This document shows, in pieces, positions 23,601 to 35,712 of a stretch of 64,000 nt of DNA. Positions within the stretch are counted from its first letter, which is position 1. Each line of letters begins with the position of its first letter. The position numbers were made by a program, and so were the translations under genes. Origin of the DNA: Anastatus disparis (taxonomy: Eukaryota > Arthropoda > Insecta > Hymenoptera > Eupelmidae); assembly GCA_017163975.1 (NCBI GenBank), contig JAFFSR010000229.1:10062001-10126000 (forward strand), given 5' to 3'. The notes under the pieces are model-generated. The model saw only the letters and a list, made by a program, of their open reading frames with translations, was not told where the DNA came from and ran no database searches.

Positions 23601-25374
23601 CATGAAAAAATCCGCATTCATTCGACCCAATGCTCGAGTTTTTCAAAGTTATGAGCAGTTTTGTCTGAATTTTAAGACACTTATAAAATTTATATCCATT
23701 TTATAATTTGTACAGTTTTTGAATTAATTATTCCAGAAGATTTTAACTAATCACATATTAAACTTATTAAAATCTTCCGTTTCAAAAAATAAGTTTAAAA
23801 AGCTCAATGTGTTTGAAAGTTATGTGGAAATAAAAATAGCGCAAATATTCAGCTGAAAATGTGCATAGAAAATAAATGCTGCATTTTAGTCTGAATTTCA
23901 TCTTAATTTTTATCTTTTTATAACTATCAAACAACTTGAGCTTTTTGAACTTATTTTTTTTAATCGACTTAACTTTTATAAGTAATCAGTAAAAACCTTC
24001 TAGAATAACAGTTCGAAAACTTTACAACTATATAGCAGATGCACATTTTTTTAAATGTCTTAAAATCCAGACAGAACTGTTCACAACTTCGAAAAACTCG
24101 AGCGTTAGAAGAAAATCCTAGACCCAAATAGAATGCACTCTCCTTATTATTAATAATTTAACATACTAGTATCGAAAAGTACTATAAATATTAGAGTATT
24201 AATTAAGTTTAATATTTTTTGTTAAGATAACCTGGATGGATGAAAAAACAAAACAACAAGCTTTGGAAAAACTGACTCATATTAAATTATATATTGCATA
24301 CCCAGATGAACTATTCGATGATAAAAAATTAGACGAATTTTATGCACCTCTAAAAATTTATCCTGAAAGTCTTTTAAAGTCTTGTATTAGTTACAGTAAT
24401 TTTAGTAAAGCTTTGATGTTCAAACGTTTAAGCAAACCCATAAATAAAACAGATTGGATAGATCATGCTGAGTCTGCCATGGTCAATGCATTTTATAGTC
24501 CTACTGAAAATAGCATACGTAAGTATTTTTATTTGTAATCAAATTGATAACATTTAATAATCTTAACTAGATTGCGATTCAATTTATAGAAATCCCAGCA
24601 GCCATTTTACAGGGACTATTTTTTAATAAAGATCATCCAAAATATATGAATTATGCTGGTATAGGTTCAGTTTTAGGCCATGAAATGACACATGGCTTCG
24701 ATGACCAAGGAAGTCGATTCGATAAGGATGGAAATTTAATTGATTGGTGGAAGCCAGAAACTAAGAAAGAATATTTGGAAAAAGCTCAATGCATCATTGA
24801 TCAATACAGTAACTACACTGTTGAAGAAGTTGGTCTTCATGTAAATACAACATTTTTTACAATTATTAGCAAACTTCTAAATAACCCTAGTAGAAATGAT
24901 TCCATTTAATGGCTGATTAATCTCTTGCTATTTCTTGGCTTATAAACATTTTAAATGGATAAATTTCTACCAGGGCATATCAATGAAATTTTTGGACTTT
25001 ATGAAAAATTTCGTTAATCTAATTCTTCTTAGATGAATGGTATAAATGGCCAAGGTGAAAATATTGCCGATAACGGTGGTCTCAAGGAAGCTTATTATGC
25101 CTACGAAACTTTCGAAAAAGAAAATGGCGTTGAACCTCATTTACCGGGATTGGAATCTTATTCTTCAAGACAAATGTTTTGGTTATCTCATGCTAATCTA
25201 TGGTGCATGAAACATCGAACAGAATTTCTTAAGGTTTTAGTTCTTACCGATCCACATGCACTCAGTGAATTCCGCGTTATTGGTACTCTGTCAAATTCAC
25301 CAGAATTCTCTAAAGATTTTGAATGTCCTCCTGGATCTCCAATGAATCCTGAGAAAAAATGTACAGTTTGGTAA
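20684..25374 (+). CDS. Gene C: secreted neprilysin-like M13 zinc metallopeptidase, complete
   Basis: Exons: 20684-20688, 20970-21064, 21196-21267, 21362-21610, 21675-21886, 22263-22439, 23032-23526, 24227-24518, 24590-24840 and 25033-25374, together 2190 nt or 729 residues. ATGAG joins to exon 2, giving an N-terminus MRLTGPEKF followed by the hydrophobic stretch SWIIFEIFIVNFVTCLP, a likely signal peptide. The ectodomain begins CTTEKCKKA and [18 protein letters not shown] is present, HEMTH lies at about 563-567, Glu625 and Asp629 in GENIADNGG, His691 and Arg697 in the DPHALSEFR stretch, and the protein ends PEKKCTVW. Exon sizes and phases match gene B everywhere except exon 2 (3 nt shorter) and exon 3 (6 nt longer). 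Intron 7 carries a fold-back and intron 9 a 91-bp MITE. Predicted to be an active secreted enzyme; the physiological substrate is unknown. Confidence 0.92.
23615..24135. mobile_element. Imperfect fold-back in intron 7 of gene C
   Basis: The left arm with GCTCGAGTTTTTCAAAGTTATGAGCAG-like sequence (key words CTCGAGTTTTTC and AGTTATGAGCAGTT) is answered at 24050-24135 by AACTGTTCACAACTT and GAAAAACTCGAG. Pairing continues inward through AAAATCTTC and its partners. The arms are clearly diverged. This intron is 700 bases, against 86 in gene B. Confidence 0.65.
24885..24975. mobile_element. 91-bp MITE remnant with CCCTAGTAGAAA ends
   Basis: CCCTAGTAGAAAT at the left answers ATTTCTACCAGGG at the right. 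These are the same ends as those of the 523-bp element at 29288-29810. It lies in intron 9 of gene C. Confidence 0.6.
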
Positions 25375-25480
25375 ACTGAATGTAATTAAATATATGTAAT
25401 TGCAAAAATATAAATAGAGGGCCAGCTGCATAAAAGCTTTGTTAATATTTTTTATGTAAGTCTTATCAACGCTCGTGCCG

Positions 25481-25486
25481 AATAAA
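25481..25486 (+). terminator. Polyadenylation signal, gene C
   Basis: AATAAA lies 106 bases after the stop codon, in a short stretch less AT-rich than its surroundings. Confidence 0.55.
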
Positions 25487-25850
25487 GCAGTTAGGGAAAA
25501 CGGTTTTTTCTATTTTTTTTTGGTCACGAAACAGTTTTTGAAAATATAATTGAACTCCAATTGAACACAAAATATGCATATTGTGTAATAATTTTAATTT
25601 TTTAATTAGAAACATTTCAAATCATTTTTATCGATTTCGTTAAATAAAGTTAAAAAAATTCATAAATTATTATATAAAAGTGTATAGAAAAAATTTTTAA
25701 ATAAATATTAAGATAAATTTTGAGATGAAAGAAAAAATTTTTTATCTCAAATATTAATTTCAAATTTTTAACATGATACATTAAACTTCTTTTTAATTAA
25801 CCATTACAGTAATTAACGATGTTTTCTTCTATTTAAATAATTTTTTAGTA

Positions 25851-26092
25851 TACACTGTTAAAAAATGCATGAAATTTGCTTCCAGTACATGCATTAAATT
25901 TTCTGAAAATACATTAAAATTACGATAAAATGTATTAATTTTCATGCAAATCATCATTAAATTTTATTTATTAAGATGAAAGTTAATACTGATTTGCATG
26001 AAAATTAATACATTTTATCATAATTTTTAAGTATTTTCAGAAAATTTAATGCATGTACTGGAAGCAAATTTCATGCATTTTTTAACAGTGTA
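25851..26092. mobile_element. Near-perfect fold-back MITE with TACACTGTTAAAAA ends
   Basis: TACACTGTTAAAAAATGCAT at the left answers ATGCATTTTTTAACAGTGTA at the right, and pairing runs on through GAAATTTGCTTCCAGTACAT and its complement to a centre near 25970. Ends flanked by TA fit a Tc1/mariner-type MITE. Length is 242 bp and the arms are very similar, so it is young or maintained. Confidence 0.8.
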
Positions 26093-29000
26093 TTCTAAAG
26101 ATCTTAGAAAAATATTCCAAACAAAGTTGGCAGTCTCATGATAGCCTTGATTTCATTCATAAAATTTTGTATTCAATGCTTAAATATTTATTAATTTCAA
26201 ATGTGTTATTTATCCTACATACATTATAATAATGCTAACGTAAGTACGTCATTTATATATAAAAAGAAGAAAAAAAATTGGTATCACAGTATAGCAGTAA
26301 AATATAATAATAGCGGTCATTGTTTTATATTGCGGTGACACAAATTCTTCTTTACGAATGTAGATTTACATTAGTATTCCTTATGGGTATCAAATAAGGT
26401 TATACACGGCACACCGGGTAATATTGGGAGCTCGGACATCAAGGCATTACGGGACACTGTGCTCGCTGTACCTTTTTGTATATTATATACAAAACAGCAT
26501 TTCCGGACTGAATATGGGAAGACCATCGTATGGTAAACAGAATTGCGAACAATTTAAATAGAATATCATGAATTTCAAAATATAAATATCTTCATAAATT
26601 TTCTAGTGTTTGAGGAAGCCTAGATTTTATATTTCTAAGGTTGGATTAAAAATATATTCATAAGATTTCTCTTAGTTTGCTAAATTTGGTAACAGAAAAA
26701 CAAATGGAAAAAATATCATTTTTAAAAAGAATTTTTTTTTTATGGTGATTTTATTGTTTCAAGACAAGACAGACCTTGTAACCAATTATTAATAATGTCT
26801 CTTCATAAATTTAGTTTTTACTTTGATGAAATTTGAAAAAGACAAGAGAAAAGAGATTTTTAATTGAATAAGATTAAGTTATTATAATATTATTAAATCG
26901 TTAATCATCGAAAACTTTATTCTATTGCAATTATATTTTATGTGTTTACTATAGAATTAAAAATTATAGCGTTTCATTATTAAATTAAAACATAATTATA
27001 AAGAATCTATATTATTAGTAAAATATAAGGTTTTATTTGGAAGAAAAAATAAAATTTAAATATTCTTCAATAAAAATTAATTAATGAAATTCATTTTTTC
27101 TTCAAATAATTACAAGGCATAAGCAATAAATCAAATATTTTCTATCTTGAAAAATACTTCCTGAAAATTGAAAACAAGCATTATTCGAATCCTTGTATAA
27201 TTTATATGCAGTCTTCGCTTACAAGAGAAATCTATTCCTTAACAACGCGAATTTTCAACTTAATAATCCCTACCAAAAAAAAAAAATATCTCACAATCCC
27301 AGGTGAGCGAGATATTAAAAGTCAATTATAATTTTCGTGAGAGGTGGATTTAGTGAAAGCAAAAGCGGATACGCCCGTTATATATGCTTGAAAACAACAA
27401 AGAAGGGTTACAATACCTGTGGGATTTAAAAAAAAAGAATTTTTCATTTTTCCTTATACACCACTATAAAACCATCAATATATCAGAAGCTAAGATCTAT
27501 TGCACACCCATGAGTATGTAGTATGTCATTTTTCATTGGTCTTTTCTATACACAGTCTGTGTATATACATATATATGTTTCCCGTTATGACAATGGGAAG
27601 AGAGATGAAGCGCAAAAATTTCCTGAATACAAGTAGCTTGTATATACTTCTTCCTCTTAATAGTATGATCTTTATCATCAAAGTAAAGGATTCCTTTGGA
27701 TTTCCTGAATTTATTATGCTGACGAGGATTTACGGGGTTAAAAGAGTTCATTTTTTTAAATTTTCTTTTGCTTTGCTTAATCCAGTTAAAAAGCTATTTT
27801 CGTTAGTGAAATTATGGAGAGAAGAATGAACTCTATTGTAATGTAAAAATATTATTATTTTGATTAATAATTTAATGCTTGGATATAACTATTTTATTAT
27901 ATTTTAGAATTATGCTATCCAGTGAATAAAAATAATGATTTATTCAGTTCGTTAATTAAATATTTATCGATTTTATAAAATCCAACATGATTATATCCAT
28001 TGTAGAAATCTTTAAAAAAAAATGTTATTTCCTAATCAACTTTCTTTTCTTTCTTTCCTTATTCAAAATAAGCAAGGTCAATAGCATCGAGAAAATAACT
28101 TCTAATCTAAAAATATAATGACAAAACTATGTCAATACCTGTATACGTTTTTTTTTATGGCGTGCTATTAAATCCCTTGGAGTGAAGAGTGGTCGTAAAA
28201 AATATATGAATTACTCAGCGAGAATATCATGTTTACGAGTCTCTCATTTACTAACTAAAGCTATTACACCGCAATTATATCCGAATAAAAGAAGAAAAAA
28301 TTTTATGTTTAAAGTACTACAATGTTTTTGAATGTATAATTTAAATTTGTATTCCTAATAAAACAATTTGATTTTGAAAAAAAAATCTTGAAAATTATAC
28401 CTATTTACATTTTATTCGATCCTGTATTTTTTATTTGAAATAAAACAGAAATATTTTTATAAAATATTGATATGAAAATATTTAATATTTAAATTAAAAA
28501 TATTTTTCATATTCAAATAAGCAGCGACATTAAAAAATTTACATATTATTACTTATCATGAAACAAAATAAATTTTTTAATGATATCTAAAAAAATTAAC
28601 CGACAATAATAAAAAAAACATATAATCCTAATTTTTCTATTCATATACTTTGCACTTATAAGAATCACAGAGCGCATGTACGTGTACACAAATGCTCAGG
28701 CGCTTAACAGTATAAAAGCCAAGTGCGCGACTGACCCCGAAAAAAGAAAAGAGTCCCATACATGCATAAGACACATAAGAAAGTACGTCTGTATACACAT
28801 AACTTATATTACGCAGCGTGTGTACGTATATAACATAAAAGTTTGAGCGCGCATACATAGCTATTTGTGTATTTATTAAAGTCGCGCATGTACGTGCACA
28901 CGTACGGATATGTGGGGCATAAACGGTATACAAAACGATGCGCCATACACAAAACGTTATTATATTGTACGCGTCATGTACGAGACGTCAACTTGTTGCT

Positions 29001-29287
29001 TTTCAATTTCTATTTGCTGAAAATAAAAAGAAGTCAATTGATCGTCCGTCTTATACAAATCAATGATAATACTGTTTGTTGAAGGAAAGAATACATTGCA
29101 ATTTGTCAGATGGGCCATTGTGATGATTTGTATGGAATGTAAGATGTGCTGATTTAGACCTCGTTTTGATAATGTTATTCAGAAATATAATAGTATGTAT
29201 TGTTTTTGATGATTTATTGATTTTTTGAAGAATTTTTGGCCAGCTAAATTTTTTTATTGGTTGATAATAGATGCATTTATTTCATTT
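26093..29287. other. Gene-free AT-rich DNA
   Basis: A less AT-rich patch at 26400-26545 carries GCACACCGGG and a small palindrome TTTTGTATATTATATACAAAA in outline; it may be an old repeat fragment. Between 28650 and 28990 there is a run of CG- and TACGT-containing words. Open frames at 27500-27829 and 28637-28933 have no family resemblance and look accidental. Confidence 0.5.
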
Positions 29288-29810
29288 CCCTGGTAGAAAA
29301 TTGAACATTAATCTGCCCAGAATATCTTAAATTTTCTGCTCAGTGGGCAGATTCTGCTGACATATTCTGCCTAGAAACCCTACGTACTGACGACGTTTTC
29401 TGGGCAGAATCTGCTAAAATCATGTTATAAGTCAAATAATATTGATTTGAGGTTATTTTTTCCTATTTCGCTACGCAGGAGAGAGAGAGAAAGAAAATCA
29501 TACACATTCATTTGTTTGTTCGAGATATAATAGCTATCATTTTTTTCTTTAACCATGAAAGCTTAATATATTGCGCTTGATATTATATTTAAAGGTTTTT
29601 TTGTTTATATAATTAATTCGGTGACTTTAAAAAAAAATTATTTTTAAAATAAGTATTTGTGATCTGTCTCAATAATTATCATTAATTGATTTAAAACATT
29701 AAAGTTTGTTTACTTAAGGTTATAAATTGATTGATGACAATCGTTCAACATAATTTTCTGGGCAGAAGTTAGTCAAGTGAGCAGAAATTATGTTTAATTT
29801 TCTACCAGGG
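29288..29810. mobile_element. 523-bp MITE with CCCTGGTAGAAAATT ends
   Basis: CCCTGGTAGAAAATTGAACA at the left answers TGTTTAATTTTCTACCAGGG at the right (one mismatch). Subterminal words TCTGCCCAG and CTGGGCAGA recur in both halves. It holds a GA microsatellite near 29478-29492 and no coding frame. Confidence 0.75.
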
Positions 29811-31703
29811 TTGTTTTTTTAAATAATTCAATCAAATACTGTTTGTAGAAATCTTTAATAGTACTTGGTCTGCCCCGGTTTATAAAAAATTAGAAAATTA
29901 ATGGTCATACTGGTCTATATTTTGATTAAACAATGACTTTCTTACATAAAATTAATCTTCCTTGGTAAAATAGAAAAATTTCTCAAATCAATCAATGTAA
30001 TCCAAAAAACAATATTCAATAAAGCTTTTCATTTATTTGAGCAAACTTACATTTAATAAATAACTGTTGAACTGAAAAATACTAAAACTACAAATTTCAA
30101 AATCCTCATTAATCTCCCCATAAACATCATATAAACATCAAAATATTTCGAAACATTGTTACACTAGATTTCTCGACTATTAAAAACTTAACTGTTAACT
30201 CTACATTTATACGCATATTATAAACAATTAATTTTTAATGTCCGACTATTATTATAAAAAAAGAAGAAAAAAAAGGATCGCAAAATAATTTAGAAAGCTC
30301 ATTCTTAAGCATTAAACGTAATGTACAATGCAATCTTTGTATTTTTTTTTCGTAATTGAATTAGAACTGGTCACGGAATATGAAAGTGACTTCATTAATT
30401 CATAGAATTTGTTATAACAATATGCCTATTAATTTAAATCTGTACTTTCTTCTTAAACGATCTGTATGTATGCATGTATGCAAAGATTAAAAAAATGAAA
30501 AGAAAAAAAAAATCAACAGACGAGCATTGCTATTAGCAACAACTGCTATCAAATACACATAGTTTCGTATAATTAACTCGATGTTAAAAATTTTCTTTTA
30601 TCTTTTCGTTTTGCAAAATATATACGTAACATATGCAACGGACAATGGAATCGGTATGCATTAGAGCTAATGTATTAGATTTGAGCTAATTATTGCAAAT
30701 GAGTATGCAGTGGAAAAAAGTTTTTTTTTTATTATTATTACGTTTTATCATCGTGAAAAGAAAAAGTGTAAAAGTATAAATTTAAGTTGATTAATCAATA
30801 TTATAATATTAATTTATGTTGATTATATACTTTAATGCAAGTTATTAGATCAATTATAGGATTAATGGAATAACTAAAAAAGAATTAAATTCATTTTTTT
30901 TACTTTTACTTCGTATTTTTATGAAACTAGTCGAAAGAATGTACAATATTTTATAAATTTTTAAATATCATGTAACTACAAGCAGGAAATTTTGTAAAGT
31001 TATAGAAAGTTTTTGATTAATTCTGTAAGTTTAATTTTTTAACATTTTTAACTCTACACAAGTATTTGCAAAATAATTGTAAGATTTACAAAGATTTTTT
31101 AAATATTGATTTAAAAACAAATATTAGGAAAAAATAAAAACTTTAAAGCTAACAAGTCTAATTACATTTTTTGAAAACCATTTTTTAAAGATTTAAATTC
31201 TGTGAACAATTAAAAAATATTCGGATACAACTTAAAATTCTAAAATATATTTCTTTGAACTAAATAATAATCATTTTTAATTTTTTTGAGGTCAGAAAGG
31301 ACTTTATATTATTAATAATTCCTTGGCGCTCAATGACGTATATTCATGTTATAAGCCAGATGACGTCTATAGTTGTCATAAAGAAAATTAATAATCTGCT
31401 TTTTGGATTGATGAATTTTTTCAAAACTTTATATTTATTATAATATACTGGATCACCTGTGATAAATTTTTATGTCAAATTTTTGTAATTTAAAATGCCA
31501 GATTTAATTTAACGAATTGAAATTTCTGATAACATTTTTAATATTTTAAACAAAAAGATGGGTTTGTAAAAGTTTGTTTGGATCGAATGCTTAAATAAAT
31601 TAATTTTTTAAATGTCTCGTATTCAAAAACGGCATCTTCGAAAATATTTGGAGAATTTGATTTAATGAAATTTTATCAAATACATCTGCGCATATTGAAC
31701 TCA
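29811..31703. other. Gene-free AT-rich DNA
   Basis: No coding frame, repeat family or RNA gene is recognisable. Homopolymer A and T runs dominate. Confidence 0.5.
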
Positions 31704-31795
31704 CATTCTAATTTTCGTTTCAGTTATAAAAAAACTAAAAACAGAATAACATTCTAATTTTCGTTTCAATTATAAAAAAACTAAAAACAGAATAT
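31704..31795. repeat. 46-bp tandem duplication
   Basis: The stretch beginning CATTCTAATTTTCGTTTCA occurs twice back to back (31704-31749 and 31750-31795) with one difference near its middle (G/A). A simple local duplication, directly left of SINE copy 3. Confidence 0.9.
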
Positions 31796-31879
31796 CACTC
31801 TATTTTTCTGATTTTCAAAAAATTCGTTATATAATAACTCTAATGACATGGACATAATAATTCTGTTTTTTATTTTTTC

Positions 31880-32070
31880 AATTTAACGTCGCTATATTTA
31901 TGCCATCATTACAATGTTAATTGGCGACGAAGGTTTCTCAGTGTGTTTATGAATAAAGCACTTGTAATGTACAGCGGTGCTCGATTCAATCGGCTGTTGA
32001 GAGCGAGATTCGAACTCGAGACCTCTCGGTTACGAATCCATCGCTCTACCGAGTGAGCCACAGAGACCTC
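31880..32070 (-). mobile_element. tRNA-derived SINE, copy 3
   Basis: Reading the minus strand: GTGGCTCACTCGGTAGAGCG, then TTCGTAA, then GAGTTCGAATCTCG, the shared body and the ACGTTAAAT tail at the plus-strand left end. Full-length or nearly so. Confidence 0.85.
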
Positions 32071-35000
32071 GCCATTCTATTAGTTGTTTATGGATAATTT
32101 TGATTTCAGAAATATAGAATTCTTCAATATTTTACTATCAACACAATTCAAAGTATTTGCAAAAGGAAAACCTTGAACCTGTACTTGAAAATCAACATCG
32201 GATCTCGGTAGACTCAAATGACCATACTGCAAACTATTTCACAATCGATAAAAAAAGAGAAAAAACAAACAAAACCAGCATAAAAACACGCATTAAAACC
32301 TTTTTCATTGCACGCAAACACTTTTTTTTTGTTGCACTTTTATTCCCCACCCGCAAAACCAATACTTTATCTTTACGCACACATCCAATTCATTCACTTT
32401 CTCTAAAATGTTTAAATGTTATTAAACTCGTAACTCAATATCACATATACATGCATACGTTAACTTATTCATCCCTTCACGTAAGCGGGATTTTCAAAAG
32501 TGAAAAACAACAGAAAAAAAAAACCAGAAAAGGGTATGACTCAGCCAGAGGTATAATGAACTTTATAAAGAATATATACATATCCTATAAATGTATATAT
32601 ATATAAACGCAAAGAGAAATGCTCTCTCTTACGCGAATTGGTAAAGAGAAAGCGCTTAGCTATAGCTCTTTTGTGGTGTGCGAGTGTGTATATTATATAG
32701 TGTTCTCGTGTTTTCGAAGAAATAATCTCTCACAAGAAATTTTCTGTGTTATTTCACTTCTCTGTACACATATATTGGGACTATACCGATGACGATCGAC
32801 ATGTTGTTGCTGTTTTTTCTCTTTTTTTCTTTATTCACTAATTTTCTTTTCTGTTAATGTAAGAGGCGGAGGCAAGGTCGTCGAACTGTTTCTTCTTGTA
32901 AAACCATACAGTGGTTTTTCGATGACGTATCGATACTTGGATAGTTTAATTCTTCTTTCTTTCTTTTTTTGCACAATTTTTCTCAAAAAAATTTCATCTA
33001 CGCGCGCTTACAAAATCGGAGATGTTTAGTCATAAGAGGTGATGTTGGAAACGAGTTCAATGATATTGTTATATTGCTGATCGTTTTAACGTCTACGCGC
33101 GTCACGTGAAAGTTGACGCTGGCTCATTTAAATCAGTAGTACTGTCATTCATGCGTTTTAAAAGTTATTTGCGCATGCATTTTTAAATATTACATGAAAT
33201 TTAATGGAGAGTTTGATTTCAGTATTTTAATAATTACGTCGATCAAAATTATGAATTTTCATTGATAAATTAATTTTACAAGTTGAAATTTCTGAATATT
33301 GTGTCGAAAAAATGTATAATATTAAAATAATATTGAAAAAAAACAATGAGAAAAAATTTTTTAGTTTTCTTTCAATCATTAATGTAATTAATAAGCTTGC
33401 CAAAATTCAAATTAGAAGATTCCACTTGCTTTTATACATTTACTTTTTTAGTTTTACTTTTATATTTAACTTTTTTAATTGTACTCACTTTTATATATTT
33501 ACTTTTATTAACTTTCCTAAAAAATGTAAAATTTAACATTGAGAAATTTTTATAATCAGCTTAAGAAAAACTACTTAATAACATTTAATTGACAACGAAA
33601 AATGTCACTTTATTTTCTAAAAATTAGTCTAACCCAAAAACCCTAAAAACTCATTCTTCTTTTTTCCTTAACACTTTTACTTAGTCCATTAAACATGACA
33701 CTTATCCATACGTTACTTGAGATTTACACTTACCATTGTAAATCTTAAGCTCTTTGGGATCCCTTCGAGAAAATTAAAATAATAATAACGATGTAAAAAA
33801 GGAGCGTTGACAGAAAAAAAGAAATAACAAAATTTCCAAGAGTAATTATCCAAGTGCGTTTTTCCCCGTTGAACTTTGTAATATCACTTAATATAAACGC
33901 AACGCTTCGTTTCTTTTTGAGTTTCTCCAATTACCGAGCGCTGAACAACAACAACAACAACAAAAAGTACGAAGAAGAAAGAGAAAAAAGAACTTAAACG
34001 CTTAAAAAAAAAAGGAAAGAATATATATATTCATCAAGATGAATTTGCGGTCGTCACATAAGCGGTCTATTATACCTACGGCTTTATTTTAGCAAAAGTT
34101 TTAGTCACCATTTAATGACAACGATAAAACAAAAATAAGACGTTCCGGCAAAATTATTAAATAGCCAAGAGATCCTATTCTACTATATTACATACTCTTT
34201 TATACATACGCAAAAAAAAAGTGTACGATATCACTTTCCCCTTTTTTTCGCAAATCTGCGCACTGAACCTAAAGTTACTTTTATTATATATAATGCATGA
34301 TATCATCGCAGCACTTTGGAGTAAATTCGCCGTGATTCATAACATTTTTAGGGAAGGCGAACGCGGATGTTGTAGTTTAACGCAGGAGGATTCGTACTTC
34401 TAAGAAAAAAAGTTTTCTACTTTTTTTTCTTCTTTCCTTCTCATACTCACTTGCGTTCGCGTAATCTTAGGAAAATTTGATGGAACGAATTTTATTTTTT
34501 TTCTTGCGTGGACTACTTGTTCTTTTTTTTTTGCAGAGGAGTACTCCTTTGTACTTTTGGTTAAATTTAGTATTTAAAGTGTGCAAAAAGCATGAAAATG
34601 TTATTAAAGAGATGCTGAAATACGCGTAATTAACAGTTTCGCATTGTATCTTATGGCTCTCTTTTTTTTTTTGATATGTGGATTGTTGGAAAACCGCAAA
34701 AATTTATGAAAACTACGTATTATAAACTTTTAACAACGTATAACTACTCGTATGGTTTTGCAAATTAATGCGTTAATGTTTTACGTATGTGGAAATCTCA
34801 AGAATTTCATAAATGGATATTATATTTTAAAAATTTTGTTTAATATAATTATTCAAAAAAATTATATACGATATTTGATTAATAAATCGCTAATAACATT
34901 AAATATTTCCTTGTAGCTAATACACGAATTTGATGTTTTTAAATATTGAAGAATTTAGACCAATTTATTATATTGTAAAACCACGTAATATTTTATGTAT

Positions 35001-35491
35001 AATTAAATATTTCTCATGAAAATGCGTAACGTACAATCCTCTTTAAAATAAAACATAAATCTCTTTTAATTTACCAACGTTTTTCATTCGATAAAATTTC
35101 CAATTTAACAAGCCGCATTATTTAATCAAACAATCAAAGACAATAAAATAAAACGAAAAAATAAAATATATGAACTCTCGTAAACTTAACAAAAAGATCA
35201 CAATCTCTCTCTCTCTCTTGAAGCCGTAGAAATCACAATTACGAAAACAAAAGTCACGACGAACACTCCTGAATACGCATTAAAATACAAAAAAAAAGGA
35301 GAAGCAAAAAGAAAACCGCAACTCTCACGGAACGTCTTCGCATAACCATCCAATTGCGTGTATAGTTAAAAGTATATATTGTACACATGCACGTACTCAT
35401 CGCCACGAATATAAATGGCCGATAAATGACAACGTTTAAAAAAAAATTTACAATGAAAGATAAAGATTTTAATCAGCATAAAAAGAGTTTT
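32071..35491. other. Gene-free DNA with low-complexity open frames
   Basis: A 149-codon frame at 32157-32606 begins at TTG, not ATG, is lysine- and threonine-rich, and has no recognisable domain. A CG-containing patch at 32611-32700 contains CTCTCTTACGCGA. A CAA microsatellite lies near 33945-33963 and a CT run at 35203-35218. No gene is supported. Confidence 0.45.
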
Positions 35492-35568
35492 TGCCATCCC
35501 CTGCCCAAAAGTACCACTTCTCCTCCCGGCTCAAAATCGACGAAGTGGCACTTTTGGTCTGGGTATGA
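35492..35568. repeat. Hairpin with GC-rich loop
   Basis: CCCAAAAGTACCACTTC at the left pairs with GAAGTGGCACTTTTGG at the right, with a CTCCCGGCTC core between. It stands next to a second hairpin and resembles the GC-centred hairpins of the neprilysin region in plan, not in sequence. Confidence 0.65.
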
Positions 35569-35573
35569 CAAAA

Positions 35574-35712
35574 AATAGCATATTCACCACGGGAGTTAAT
35601 GAAAAATACCTTAAATCGTATGTTTGTCACCCTCGCCTTCGGCTCGGGTGACAATTACATACGATTTAAGACATTTTTGAAATTAACTCCCTAGGTGAAT
35701 AATATACTATTC
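35574..35712. repeat. Hairpin with CTCGCCTTCGGCTCG centre
   Basis: The pairing parts in order are TATTCACC/GGTGAATA, GGGAGTTAAT/TTAACTCC, TTAAATCGTATG/CATACGATTTAA and GTCACCC/GGGTGAC around the core CTCGCCTTCGGCTC. Total length is about 140 bp. Fold-backs with this kind of core are probably MITEs; no coding frame. Confidence 0.75.

Noticed and set aside
27500..27829. 109-codon plus-strand frame overlapping a 72-codon minus-strand frame
   Set aside because: No domain, no splice context, and both strands open by chance.
32157..32606. 149-codon open frame on the plus strand
   Set aside because: It begins at TTG, is rich in Lys, Thr and Ser/His low-complexity runs, ends in TATA repeats and has no recognisable domain or splice context.
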